Notes under the pieces: generated by a model
What the model was told of the DNA's origin: nothing
What the model saw: only the letters and a program-made list of their open reading frames with translations
Databases searched by the model: none
NCBI GenBank assembly: GCA_002205965.3
Contig: NADL03000035.1
Span: 248,001 to 312,000 of the forward strand
From: Kappaphycus alvarezii
Taxonomy: Eukaryota; Rhodophyta; Florideophyceae; Gigartinales; Solieriaceae
Direction of reading: 5' to 3'
DNA: 64,000 nucleotides
Part shown: one piece after another, positions 36,285 to 47,319 of the stretch
Numbering within the stretch: position 1 is the first letter of the stretch
Layout: each line of letters begins with the position of its first letter
Program-made: the position numbers and the translations under genes

Positions 36285-37045
36285 AGGAGGCGCTCTTCGC
36301 TAGGAGATGGTTGACAAGAGAGGACAGCTTCCGCGTTTGTCAATGCGGTTCGCGAAGAGTTTGAAGCAATGAATTTCAGACTTTGCTTCCGATGGGCCAT
36401 TATAGATGTCGAAGGCTTGAGGTTAGAACTCGTGTGCTACTCCGCATGTACGAGTACCAACTATGAGTTCTAATCCCTGCAGTGTCAGTCCAATTGAGGT
36501 ACGTGCGCTCTTGATGTCTCCTCTGAAGACTGTCTGGTTCAGCGATACCTGTTATGCTCTGCGGGGTTTTCGGATCCCTCCATGAAAGAATACCAGACTG
36601 CAGCATCTTAGTTGGCGGCTTTGTCAGGGACGGCGACGGACTCTCGAGCGGGGTGTTGAAACAAATTGTGAACTAGAGGAAAGCTGAAACCTAAGAACAG
36701 CAGTCGATGCTTGAGGGAGTACAGCAGACCCGTCGAAACTAGCCAAGATGATGCTAAACGTAGTGGGCCGATGATGGTGTGGAACGCCTTCATTTATCTC
36801 GAGTTTTACATTATCAACTCTGGTTTGGACTAAACACATTTATATCAGGTTCGCCCCATTCCGATCTCCTCGCTCGGAGGGTGGCACCCCGATGCGTATC
36901 CCAGATCAAGGAGGTAGCACGATCGGTCGCCCTCGGAGCCTCAGATCAAAAATGCAAGGTGCAAGCTATTCCCCTTCAACGACATACCGCGTTGATGGTC
37001 ACTTCTAAATCTGCATGCTTGCTGACGAAGTACTAAGTACGCGCC
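36285..37045. other. Junction between LINE and gypsy element, no gene seen
   Basis: Only short frames without recognisable domains are present. The missing RT part of the gypsy element should lie here but cannot be recognised, so it has been deleted or decayed beyond recognition. Confidence 0.4.
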
Positions 37046-38611
37046 GTGCGGAGCATTTCATTGACTGGACTATGGGGGACGGTACATGACACCGCCTTCA
37101 GGCAGATCCAAACTCAAATAGCCCAGTCAATTCAGCTTGCCTACCCCAAAGTTGGACATCGCCTTTGCCTGTTCACGGACGCTTCCGAAACACATTGGGC
37201 GTCCGTCTTAACCCAGATCCATGAGAGTGACATGGAACTGGACGTCGAAGAGCAGAGGCACGAGCCAATGGCTTTTCTATCCGGAGCTTTCACCGGCTCC
37301 CCTGCGAACTGGAGCATTGTCGAGAAAGAGGCATTTTCTGTAATTGATTCAATGACAAGACTGGATCATTACACGGCCGCCGATGAAGTCTCACTGTTCA
37401 CCGACCATGCCAATCTCACTTACATTTTCGACCCCTACGGAAGGAATCCTGGTATGTACCGTCATACTGCTAACAAGCTCCTTCGATGGGCTCTGAAACT
37501 GAGTGCGTATTGCTACGTAATCGAGCATCTTTCAGGTGAGAGAAATGTGTGGGCAGACATGCTTACTCGATGGGCTGTCAAGGCCCGGAACAAGGTCAAG
37601 CCTGCCAAGATTTCACGTCTATTCTTAGCGCCCATCTCGCCGGAGTGTACAGAGGAGTATGAATGGCCTACCAGAGAAGATATCACTAAGGCCCAAGGTG
37701 AATCATCCGAGAAACCACTAAAAGGATTCGAGACACGGGATGGTATAATCCAGGACGTTAACAATGTTTTCTGGATTCCAAACGACAAGGACCTCCTCCA
37801 ACTGCGAATTGTCATAGCGGCACTTACGGGAAGGGGAGGACACAGAGGAATTGATGCTACCAAGAGGATTGTGCGGGAGCATTTCCAGTGGGTATCTCTG
37901 TCCCAAGACGTGGAGACTTTTGTCAAGTCGTGTTTACACTGCCTTTGCACAGCAACCGGTAATGTAGTACCTTGTCCCATGGGTCACGCATTGCATGCTG
38001 ATCGACCGAATGAGATTCTTCACTTCGATTACTGTTACATTGGGATGAATGACTCCGGGTACCGTTACGTGCTCTTACTGAAAGATGATTTCAGTTCCTT
38101 TGTATGGTTGTTTCCGTTTGAGTCCGCTGATGCTGCCTCTACTATCGAGGCTCTAATGGAGTGGTTTTCGTCATTTGGAGTTGTCTTGACTTGGGTATCG
38201 GATAGGGGCCCCCATTTTAAGAACGAGCTGGTGAATGGACTGAGCGAGCGTCTGCGCGGCTCCGATCACTTTACGCTACCCTACTGCCCATGGACAAATG
38301 GCACTGTGGAAGTAGTCTGTAGGGAGCTCCTGAGGGCTATTCGTGCCCTCCTGTCGGAATCTAAGCTCCCTTTCAATCTTTGGCCTTCCGTGCTACCCCT
38401 GATGCATTCTATTCTCAACAATACCCCACTAGCACGGCTTGGAGTTCGCTGTCCGCTGACTGCATTCACTGGTTTGCCAGGGGAAACACCTCTCCGTACT
38501 ATCAAAGCTGTGATTCGCGGAGATACGGAAGTGCTGGACGTTGACGAAGTGCATGCAAGGCAATTAGCAAACATGGAGAAACTACATATTTATTTAGAAT
38601 TCTATGCATAG
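37046..38611 (+). pseudogene. Ty3/gypsy pol fragment: RNase H and integrase
   Basis: An uninterrupted 521-codon frame. Residues about 10-20 (GTVHDTAFRQIQTQI) match the RT thumb end. RNase H follows: RLCLFTDASETHWASVL, LFTDHANLTYIF and ERNVWADMLTRW. The integrase has an HHCC zinc-binding unit (GGHRGIDATKRIV, REHFQW, KSCLHCLC) and a catalytic core with all three acidic residues in place (ILHFDYCYIG, WVSDRGPHFKNE and NGTVEVVCRE). The order RT-RNaseH-IN defines Ty3/gypsy. The RT, protease and gag are missing upstream. The frame ends at 38611 and the next frame (38604-38864) continues the integrase C-terminus, so one frameshift is present. The intactness of this frame suggests a younger insertion than the AT-rich elements. 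Confidence 0.92.
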
Positions 38612-39145
38612 AGACGGCAAGGAGCGAGCTGATAAGGTCCGGCAGGATCAGGTTAGTAAGCACAACGATCGTACTCATGTCCGTTGTGTCAATTTTGACG
38701 TGGGTGATTTTGTATTGAGGAGTGCCACCGAAAAGACTCAAGGTAGTAAGCTATCCTTCCGTTGGCACGGTCCGTATCGTGTAACCAAGCTCCTTTCTGA
38801 CTACCTGTTTGAGGTGTCGAACCTGCGCTCCAAAAGACCTCTGTGGTGCATGGCACTCGTCTGAAGTTCTTCCGGAACAAGAGTTTCAATGTAACGACTG
38901 AGTGTCTGGAGCAGATCGCCTTTAAAGATGGTGAGTACTGTGTCGTTGAGTCTATTCTGGACATTAGGATGCAGGATGGTTTGCCTCAAGTTCTCGTCAA
39001 ATGGAAGGGATTCGACGATGAGGAGCCCGGCTGCGGGGACTTAGACAGCATGCGCGAAGACGTCCCTGGTTTGATAGATAATTTCCTGAGTGAGGTCAAG
39101 GAGACAGGTACGCCAGCGCAACGACGTATTGCGAAGCAATGCTGA
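38604..39145 (+). pseudogene. Ty3/gypsy integrase C-terminus with chromodomain
   Basis: The first frame (38604-38864) has VNFDVGDFVLRS and WHGPYRVTKLL, the usual DNA-binding barrel after the integrase core. After a shift, 38843-39145 gives YCVVESILDIRMQ, GLPQVLVKWKGFDDEEPG and DVPGLIDNFLSEV, which match a chromodomain (aromatic residue, VKWKGF, then terminal helix). Chromodomains guide chromoviruses to methylated chromatin. The Trp usually found after the E/P stretch seems to be lost (GCGDLDS). The reading stops at 39145. Confidence 0.8.
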
Positions 39146-39149
39146 GAAA

Positions 39150-40900
39150 TACAAATGACCAAATTCGTGCCTTGGCGGTCGTGGGGACTGTTACGTCTCC
39201 GGCCACAAGCGAGGTGACCCACACGGATGCAGTGCTTCAGATTGCAACTGTTCGGTCCTGAGTGGTTTTCCCAGGTCTGTCGTGATCAGTACACCACGTT
39301 CAGCTATCAATTTTGTGGTCATTGACGAGTGGCCAAGTTGACAGCGTCGGGTTCTCGAAATCTTGGGGGAGAAACTGTTTTGATTGGAACTACCCAGGTG
39401 CTGTCCACAATTCTAGTCCTAGCTGTTACCCGGTTTATAGTCGAACGTTTCTTAGACAACTGGAAGACGAAAGGCGCTGTCAACGCCTGCCTTCGGGATA
39501 TAAATCTACTCTTGCCCCGCCTTGACACAGGCAGAAAAAGGGCAAGGGGGAACCAGCTGGTCCCTATCGACTCGCCTCGCCTCTCCAGTTCTTTATCCCT
39601 TGTATCGTCAGGCTACAGTACCCATCACAAACCACCCCATTTAACCCCATTCATTTCGTCACCCGGCGAGACTCGTCCAGAATAACGCAAGTGGTCTGTT
39701 GGAAGGAGTTTTGGGCGAGTCTTAATGCCACAGAGAGTTGGTTCCAGAGCATCTCCTTTTTCCGCCTATATCAGTTGCTACGCAAAGTAGGCCCCGACTC
39801 AGTAATATATTCGCTCAAACCACCTACTGTACCATTGACAATTGATAATAAAAACACCTCCTGTCAGTGGGCCATGAATATATCTCTCGTCTATGACCGC
39901 GGAGCCCTTTTATAGCTCCCTGACTACATTGGGTTGATAAAAATTAGAATAGACCAAACCCAAGGCCACGCTTTTCTCTAGTTAATTTCAGAGCGCTCCT
40001 CGACCTGAAATGGAAGGGTACAGTCAGGATGCTGTTACCGGGGACGGTGATGAGAGAATAGTATGCTCAGGGATGGAGGGAATCAGGACCGCACCGATAT
40101 TCACTAAGGTTACTGGCTAATTTCTTGAGTAAGTTCTAATGCTGCTCGATCCAAAACTGACCCCTACAGACTTTAGGATCTCTCTAAAATGGGGCTGCGG
40201 TACAGTAGCACTAGATATATTCCGGATCCATCTACCTGTCGCTAGGTACACCCAGTAACAATGATCCAAAACCTGATACTAGAGTAAATCAATGTATACA
40301 TTTTCCAACACGCAATAAAGATTCCTAAGAAATACTAATCCTTGAGAATGATTACATTCCTGGTCATAAAGGTTTCTATGTTTATAGCGCACAGTTATCT
40401 ACGCGAGATTAGGAAGCATTAACGTTTGCTCTGCTGAACAGCAGCGACGGGGATGCCCACTTTTCGCAATGCACGATGTAAAGCTGCGCGCGATATGTTG
40501 AACCCCCAATATAAGCGATGTATAGAGGGAGGCGGTTGTACTGCTCGCGACGAGTGGCCACTGCCGTCCCAAACTTTCATTCTGATTGTTCAGATGTACC
40601 ATTTTGACATGAATGGGTACTTGGCACTCACAAAATGACTCGGTATTGGAGGTGCACGCCTCTGGCTGATCTGCTGAAGCCAGGCTGCCCTTGAAATTTA
40701 AGGTAGAAACCAAAAGTAAAGGCAGCGTTCTATGGGGAAAAAATCATCCGGACGACCTCACCGCTAAGCTTGCACTAGTCCCCCAAAAAACCCTTTTCCC
40801 TTTCCTCTCCGTTCTGAACTTGGAGTTGAGGTCACGACCAAAGACCTGAATCTTTCCTTTCTCTGTGTTATAGACTTGCGTACCCTCACGAAAGCCACAC
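39150..40900. other. Possible gypsy 3' LTR region and spacer
   Basis: A purine-rich tract followed by TGTTTTGATTGG (around 39365-39390), a TATA-like GATATAAATC near 39499 and AATAAAA near 39846 are the kind of signals found in a 3' LTR. No second copy was recognised upstream, because the 5' part of the element is missing, so the LTR cannot be proven. No protein-coding gene is supported between 39150 and 40900. Confidence 0.3.
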
Positions 40901-40905
40901 GTTTT

Positions 40906-41183
40906 GGTGGAATGATTGGAAAATTATGGGTGAATATGATAAGGGGGGCTTCGACGTGACTGTGATCCACAACTGGAAGCAAGTGACGCTGTCACGTCCG
41001 CTTTCGGTTGCAGTTGCATCCGCCGGACTGTAAGCCACTCGAGATATGACCACGTTGGCAGCTTACCGTTTCTCAGGGACTTGATGTGCGATCAGAACTT
41101 GTCGAACAGGTCTATATAACGACAACTTGGAAAACTTTGCCACAACTTCTGGTCCCTCAAGTCGTCGCTTGTTTTCATCCTTC
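40906..41183 (+). repeat. Left direct repeat of the YR retrotransposon
   Basis: It starts GGTGGAATGATTGGAAAATT and ends near TCATCCTTC. It contains a TATATAA-like TCTATATAAC near 41111, a plausible promoter for the element. Compared with the right copy it differs by scattered substitutions, a few 1-3 base indels, and lacks about 18 bases near its end. Confidence 0.9.
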
Positions 41184-41242
41184 GAACCAGCTCCAGACGA
41201 ATCACCGTCTAGGCCCACATTCACAACAAACAAACCCTTACC

Positions 41243-42064
41243 ATGTCTAATGCCGAATCCTCCTCTGCTGCATCAACCGGTTCCCGTATCGACGCCCTAG
41301 AAAACAAGTTTCAACCCTCGAGAATCAACTCTCTGAAGTCGTCAATTTGCTCAAGGGTGGTGCCGGTCCTTCCGCCAAGGCGCTCCTGCCGCTGGGCCCT
41401 CCGCTCCCGCAGATCCGCCGTCGGATCCCGCCGATCAAGCCACGGCCGCCGCCGAGGCCTTCAAGGTTGGGCAACTGCAGTTTTCACTGCCGCCCCCAAG
41501 TGCCGAGCAGGTGGGCGAAATTCGCTACTTGGCGAGCTTACGCATCCACCGGGAAGCTCAAAAAGTTCGATAACTCTCAACGTCGCTCCGTTTCCCGCAA
41601 AAAGGTTCATCCGGAACCTGAAGGTCTGTTTGGGCGCATCAAGACAGCCGACCAAAGGGTCGGGTGGGAAGCCGAAGTCCGCTGGAACGTGGGCAACAAC
41701 TGCGAAAACGCCCCCGCCAGTGCTCATCGAGTCACCGAAGCCCTGGCTGCTAAGGACGTCCAAGCCGCTACCGAGGCCTTCGCTGTTCTACACCACTTTC
41801 TTGAAGCTTTTTATTCCAGCTTATTGGAAACGAGTTGATTTCTTCACCGACTCTTTGGAATCCGGTAAATCAGAGGCTATTCTTCTCGAGAAGTACCTCA
41901 GAGAAGACGAATTCCCCTACGCGTCGGATTTGTACCGATCTACCAAGCAGAAGTTTGCCGAGCTCCGTTCGCAAGCTTACGCGAAGGAGTTCAACAAGCA
42001 ACAAGCCGCGAGAATCGCCGCCCTCCGCAGGGACCTGGAAGGAACCAGCTTGGTCGGCCGATAA
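41243..42064 (+). pseudogene. YR retrotransposon gag-like gene (frame-broken)
   Basis: The gene starts with ATG at 41243 (MSNAESSSAASTGSRIDALE), about 60 bases after the left repeat. It has a heptad-like segment (ALENKFQ, then TLENQLSEVVNLLKG in the next frame), a Pro-rich stretch, KVHPEPEGLFGRI, GWEAEVRWNVGN, then after another frame change KRVDFFTDSLESGKSEAILL and KYLREDEFPYASDLYRS. It ends with a basic tail before the stop at 42064. A related relic lies at 10290-11290. The function, by position, is the nucleocapsid/Gag of a DIRS-like element. At least two frame changes are needed. Confidence 0.75.
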
Positions 42065-42123
42065 GCCTAGTCGCAAGTAAAGCGGTCATCTCCGCAGTCT
42101 TTTCGTCCTATGTCTCAAGTCAT

Positions 42124-44140
42124 ATGGTGCAACACTCACGCGCCGCCCCCTTTTGGTCCCAGACCCTTCAAGCCTCCGAATTCCTTCTTCTGGCGCTCAG
42201 TTTTGGAGTTTACGAGCGCCCGGTGAAAACATCCCTTTCAGACACTCAATTACGCCTCCCTCAAATCCCTATCGCTCCCTCCGACCGGGAATTCTTCAAC
42301 GACGCAATCAAGGACGCCTTCAACGCCGAACTTACGAAGAAATCTCAGCAGCCGAGGCTCTCCGTCGGCAAAAGGATGGCTACCCGATCTCAAGGGGATT
42401 CATTGCAGTTACTGGGGAAAAGCAGCGGTTGGTTGTAAACCTTTCACGCCATTCTACGTTCTTTCGAGACATGCCTGTCAAAATGGAAACCCTGGAAGGG
42501 TTCGCTCTGGATCTCAAGCGTTCAGACTACCTTTTCTCGTTCGATACGCCAAGGGCTACCACCATTTTCGATTACATCCCGATATTCGCAACTGGTTTAT
42601 TTTCAAGGTGGACAACCGATATTTCCGCTGTATCGCCCTCCCCTTTGGATGGAAGCTTTCGCCGGCATATTTTATCAAGCTAATGAGACCCTTCGTCCGC
42701 TTCGTCAAAACGCCTTCGTCTGCGTATGCACCCGTACATGGACGACTTTCTGGTCGCGTTCGCCGACGCTCTCGTCTTCACAAGCTCGCGCAAATCGACC
42801 GTCTCTTGAAGGCTTGCGGACTACGCAAGGAAGACAAGGGAAATTGGACCGGAACGCAGTGTATCGAACATCCTCGGTTTTACTATCTACCACCGCCCGT
42901 ATGATGTTTGGAATAACCGCAAAGCGAATGGAAAAACTCAAGGGCATTCGCAACAGTTGCTCCGCCAAGCACGTCGGAACCGCCGCCTGGTCGACGTCCA
43001 ACTGTTACGCCACTTCGCGGAGTGGCATATCATGCTCCCTGGCCATGCCACTCGCACGGTTCTACACCCGATCCATCTACGATTCGCTCAAACTGAACAC
43101 ATCCAACTCAGGGAAACGGGTGAAGCTGCTTCACTCAGCGATTCGGGACCTCAAACACTGGCGCGATCTAGCTCACAGTCCGCCAGGAGGTCCCGTGTCG
43201 ACCCCATCCTACGGTGGCGCTCCACTCAGACGCATCGACAACCATCGGTCAAGGGGGAACCTTGGGCTCCAATTTGCAACCCGGGCCCAAGGAAGGAGGG
43301 AAGCTCGTGGCTTATGGGATCCTCTTCTTCGCGTCAAGCCAATAACATTCTTGGAACTCCGCGCCGTGACGGACAATCCGGTCTTCTCGCCAACATGCTC
43401 AGATCAGGGACTCACCTCAGGGTATGGGAGGACAACAAGCAGTTGTGGCAATTCTTAACGCCATGACGACCAAGTCCCGACCACTCTGCAAGAACTCCGC
43501 GTGTTACACCGCTTGTTACAGAAGCTGGGAATCTCCATAGAGGCAAGTTACCTCCCGTCAGCAGTCAATCGATTCGCAGATCGGTTGTCACGACTACACA
43601 CTCGACGACTGGAGGATCAATCAGGAGACACTCCAACCGCTGCTGGAATCATACCGTCCGACTATCGACCGATTCGCCGACAGCAGCAACAAGGTCTGCG
43701 CCAAGTTCAACAGCGAATTCGCGTGTCCTGGCTCCCTGGGGATCAACGCGCTACACAGGCTGGCGTTCAGAGCTCAATTTTTGGAATCCTCCTCTCAAAT
43801 TGATTCCACTCGTCGTGAACAAGATCTGCCACGAACAGGCGAAAGGAATGCTGGTCGCCTTGCTGGCCCGCTCAGCAATGGTACACGAAATTGCTCCGTT
43901 TGGCTCGTCCGCACGTTTTCGACGCAGAAGATCTTTACCTCCCGCAATTTGGGCCCGAAACAATGCCCGCTCCTCCGTGGAAATTGGCCGTCTGGAAAAT
44001 CTAGCAGAAGAAGCCCGGACTCTACCTCTGGCCGTCACGCTACAACAATCGGTGCTTACAGTAGCTGGGGCTGGGACTACTGGGGGTACTACGATCGCTC
44101 GTCTTATGCCGAAAGCGAGAGCACCGAACACGTGGAGATC
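42124..44140 (+). pseudogene. YR retrotransposon reverse transcriptase / RNase H (frame-broken)
   Basis: Reading across frames gives GYPISRGFIAVTGEKQRLVV (fingers), LKRSDYLFSFDTPRG then YHHFRLHPDIRNWFIFKVDN (palm block A), YFRCIALPFGWKLSPAYFIK, and the catalytic YMDDFLVAFADA with the YMDD codons at 42735-42746. The connection and RNase H follow (DLKHWRDLAHSPPGG, then LGSNLQPGPKE in another frame). The end of the RNase H region reads DYTLDDWRINQETLQPLLES, PTIDRFADSSNKVC, KFNSEFACPGSLGINALH and LKLIPLVVNKICHEQAKGML. This D-W, PTIDRFA, KFNS, PGS pattern is typical of DIRS-like elements. Several 1-base frame breaks occur. Confidence 0.85.
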
Positions 44141-44142
44141 AA

Positions 44143-45018
44143 ATGAAATTTTGTGGAAGAAATGGCTGGTATTCTGCTCTCAAGATGGTATTGACCCACT
44201 CTGGAAATGAAGGCGCTGTCCTTCGGTATCTGGGTTGGCTCTTCGAGGAGAACAAGATCAGTGCGGGCTCAGTACGCAACTATCTCTCGGCTGTCACTAC
44301 GGCGCACACTCGTATTGGGCGGTCTCTGGCACTCACACCACTCATACAATTGGCTGTGGATGCCTTTCAACAAGGGAAAGAGACCGAAAGTTGCTCTCAG
44401 ACCCGCTTACAGAGCGGCGTGCCCTGCCAAGCTCAGTTTCGTCGAATCTTCGCTCTCGCACTCGCCTCTCCGGACACTGATCTCGAATTTCTACGTAACG
44501 CCTGCGCTGTACTCGTCAGCTACATTTTCTTTGAACGTGGCGAAGCTGGGGTGTCTCTGTTGCTGACCAACATCACCGTCACTCCGGATTCAATCAACAT
44601 CGCCATCGCGCTTCGGAAGAATCGCAACCGGGTTGCTCATACCCTTGCTTACCGCCGAAATCCCCGCTTCGATACTAGCGTGATCGACCTAGTCCGTCGT
44701 TATGATACTACGCCGCTCGAACCGATCTGGGAGCAATATTATTGGGCTTTACCTGGGACTCGTCTTTCCACTAGCGCAAGAAATTACTCTTTGGCTCCAG
44801 TTTTGTCTCGCTCGTGCTCAAGTTACACCTCCGCCTCAAGTTTCTTGGTCCTTGCACTCGCTGCGCATGGGTGCGCATCGAATGTGCAGCGATTGGGTTC
44901 AGGAATATCGCATATTGATATGGGAGATTGGTCCGCTGGACGCACATTCCGCGAGTCCTATCTGGATGCTAGGGTGATGCAATGTGATGATTCGTCTTTT
45001 TTCGGTCACTTGCTGTGA
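44143..45018 (+). pseudogene. Tyrosine recombinase of the YR retrotransposon
   Basis: This recombinase integrates the cDNA circle in place of a DDE integrase. The N-terminal core-binding helices (LRYLGWLFEENKISAGSVRN then YLSAVTTAHTRIG) are followed by the catalytic domain. The first catalytic Arg is in FFERGEAGVSLLL, next to TNITVTPDSINIAIALRK. The HxxR motif (HSLRMG, 44855-44866) is read in the neighbouring frame, and the nucleophile Tyr is in RESYLD (codon 44959-44961, residue 273) after GDWSAGRTF. All catalytic residues are therefore present. The frame breaks on both sides of HSLR keep the copy from being functional as read. It ends at 45018, only 59 bases before the right repeat. Confidence 0.85.
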
Positions 45019-45076
45019 CCTCACTCTCGTTATCACGTACCTCTGGTACATTTGGTTTTCTCTATTGTTTTAATTC

Positions 45077-45370
45077 GGTGGAATGATTGGAAAATTATGG
45101 GTGAATATGATAAGGGGGGCTTCGACGTGGCTGTGATCCACAACTGGAAGCAAGTCACGCTGTCACGTCTGCATCTCGGTTGCATTTGCATCCGCCGGAC
45201 TGTAAGCCACTCGAGATATGACGTTGGCAGCTTACCGTTGCTCAGGACTTGATGTGCGATCAGAACCCGTCGAACAGGTCTATATAACCGACAACTTGGA
45301 AACCTTTGCACAACTTCTGGTCCCTCAAGTCGTCGCTTGTTCTCCCGCCTCCCCCTCCATTCATCCTTCA
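45077..45370 (+). repeat. Right direct repeat of the YR retrotransposon
   Basis: It matches 40906-41183 from GGTGGAATGATTGG to GTCGTCGCTTGTT and again at TCATCCTTC, in the same orientation. The 59 bases between the recombinase stop and this repeat include TTCTCTATTGTTTT, which recurs after it near 46090. That could be the short B repeat of a split-repeat arrangement. Confidence 0.9.
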
Positions 45371-46690
45371 TGGCCCAATCACAAGCCGTCTTTTGTTCTT
45401 GATTTATGTTATATTTTATGTATGTTTTTTTATGGATATTATGATTCAAGTCTCAAAGCAGCAACCGGTGGAAGTGTTGATTTGGTTCTGGTCAGAGGAT
45501 CAACGCGCATAATGGTCACGGGCGTATGACCGCGCTACTCTCCTTACAACTCTTGCGACGCGAACACACCAAATCAAAAGAGTTTACCCAAGCGTACGCA
45601 TGATGGAACGAATGGAACCGGACAAGGATTTCAGCGTCTGGGGTGACACGCCGATCACTTCATCCAATTCAACCATTCCATTACTCCCGGTCATTTATCT
45701 CGGTCTTGGCAACTCACCCGCCTTTTCGCTGGAACATCCTCTTTCGTGTGCCTCCCCAGGCCGGCCATTGCTGGCAGCGTACGTCCACTCAAGACAAGTA
45801 AGGTTGGCACCAAACGGAAGCTCTCACACTACACCCCTTTGGGGTACCATCCCCGGAAGAAGCGCCCCGCGCCCATAGCCGCTGTACAGCAGCATCCGAG
45901 GATTCGAGTGATCAAGCATTTTTAACCCTGCCGTTACCAGTTCTGTCTTGAGCAAAACGTCCAACACAAAGGTTCAAATCAATCCCAACTACTAGAGCAT
46001 GTAAGCTGCATAAGTTATCCCTGATTGCTGTAATGCGTACTTATTTATAATCCCTGTTGCTGTTAGCTATTTTCTTTGATAAAGTGTGTTTCTCTATTGT
46101 TTCTCTATTGTTTTTTTTTACAAAAGAAATGGCATTCGCGCGAACTTTTTGCCACTTTTCTTAGTTTCCGAGGATATGGTTGGCATCATAATTTACAGAG
46201 AACAGGGAAAGAAAGGAAAATGACTAGAGAAGGTTCGCAGAAATCAAGATGAGAATCCTGGAGGGCACAAAGTTGCTCCTACTGCAGCTAAAGATAGCGA
46301 ATTGAAAGCGTGAAGTATTGTATGTAATATCGTCACTGTACAGTATTGTACGGACCGAATGACTCCCAAGTGGGGCTCTCTGGGAGAGAGTGTGTACACT
46401 TGAGGAATAGATAATACTGCATTTGCTTTAATTGAACGAGATGACTGTCAGTCGACAGCAGTGGAAGTAAATCTGCGTGGAAAATACATGAGGGAACGAC
46501 GAGGATCCACTGAGAAAAATAAAAGGGAAACGCGGAGATGAACCGAATTCTTGATTGTGGCATCGCCTGTGTAGACTCTGGAGAAGTACTGACCTGGACA
46601 AAAACGAAGAGAATTAGTCCTCAGCATCATGGAGGCTCTGACGTGTCCAAACTGTTCAAGATATTGAAGAATGCAGGCAAATTATTGAAT
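45371..46690. other. Spacer between the YR and copia elements
   Basis: No supported gene. It contains a tandem TTTCTCTATTG repeat at 46089-46111 and a TACAGTATTGTAC palindromic word near 46338. The 92-codon frame at 45600-45878 shows no domain. Confidence 0.45.
46089..46119 (+). repeat. Tandem TTTCTCTATTG and T-run
   Basis: TTTCTCTATTG occurs twice in direct succession, followed by a run of T. The same 11-mer occurs once at about 45058-45068, just left of the right direct repeat of the YR element. Confidence 0.8.
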
Positions 46691-46694
46691 TAAA

Positions 46695-47249
46695 TTGAAA
46701 CGAAGAGTCAACGCATTCATTCGCCGTAGGGACTTGGCAAGTGATTTAGACCCTCTCAATGTTTCATCCCAGGTACAATACAGGCGGAAAAAGGCATCGA
46801 TTAAGGAAAGAAGTGATATTATTCTTTTTCTCAGTGGTGGGCTGCTCGATCAAGTTCTTCAGATCGTGGATTACGACGATGCCTCAGATAAACCACTCTG
46901 GGATCTACTTGGAGAGCTATATGCTGTAGAGACCGCTCAAGTTATGCTTAATTTCAACAATGAGTTGGACAACCTCAACATTAATGATGAAGAAGAACAC
47001 TGGAAGGAACATATTGTGCGATTTGAAAAAATTCTGGAGAACTTTGCAACGTACTATGCCGAGGTATTGGAGGAGGAAAAGGCTAAAAATTTACTAAGAA
47101 CTCTTCCCAATTTTTTTCGCTCTTTGGCCATGGTGTTTCAACTGAATGAATTCTTTTTGATCCTCTCGTACAATTTGTTGATGCTGAAGTGCCGCGCCGC
47201 CGAATTGAGAGTTCAAAACCCAGTTCATCAATTGGAAATATCACCGTGA
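46695..47249 (+). pseudogene. Ty1/copia gag (UBN2-type)
   Basis: A 184-codon open frame reads RDLASDLDPLNVSSQVQYRR, ILFLSGGLLDQVLQIVD, KPLWDLLGELYAVETAQVML, HWKEHIVRFEKILENFATYY and KAKNLLRTLPNFFRSLAMVF. This matches the UBN2 gag domain of Ty1/copia elements (helices with a W-x2-L, a central F-x2-I, and LLxxLP). A degenerate zinc-knuckle follows in another frame (FCGVDYGRVEKHGNP, about 47274-47320), lacking the full CCHC set. It is the first gene of the element that continues to about 50.8 kb. Confidence 0.8.
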
Positions 47250-47319
47250 GCTCTGCGAAAAGAAAGTAAATAACTTCTGTGGAGTTGACTATGGAAGAGT
47301 CGAGAAGCATGGCAACCCC

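Larger units (their letters stand above)
40906..45370 (+). mobile_element. DIRS-order tyrosine-recombinase retrotransposon flanked by direct repeats
   Basis: Between two similar direct repeats (40906-41183 and 45077-45370) lie, all on the plus strand, a gag-like gene, an RT/RNase H gene with a YMDD box and a tyrosine-recombinase gene. There is no DDE integrase. This gene order and the recombinase define the DIRS superfamily. Direct rather than inverted terminal repeats point to the PAT/Ngaro type of arrangement. Frameshifts in all three genes show the copy is not functional as given, though repeat similarity of roughly 90% suggests a fairly recent insertion. Confidence 0.85.

Noticed and set aside
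40399..40520. Minus-strand frame with NISRAALHRALRKVGIPVAA, resembling a Tc1-type helix-turn-helix
   Set aside because: A single 20-residue similarity; no catalytic blocks or inverted repeats nearby.
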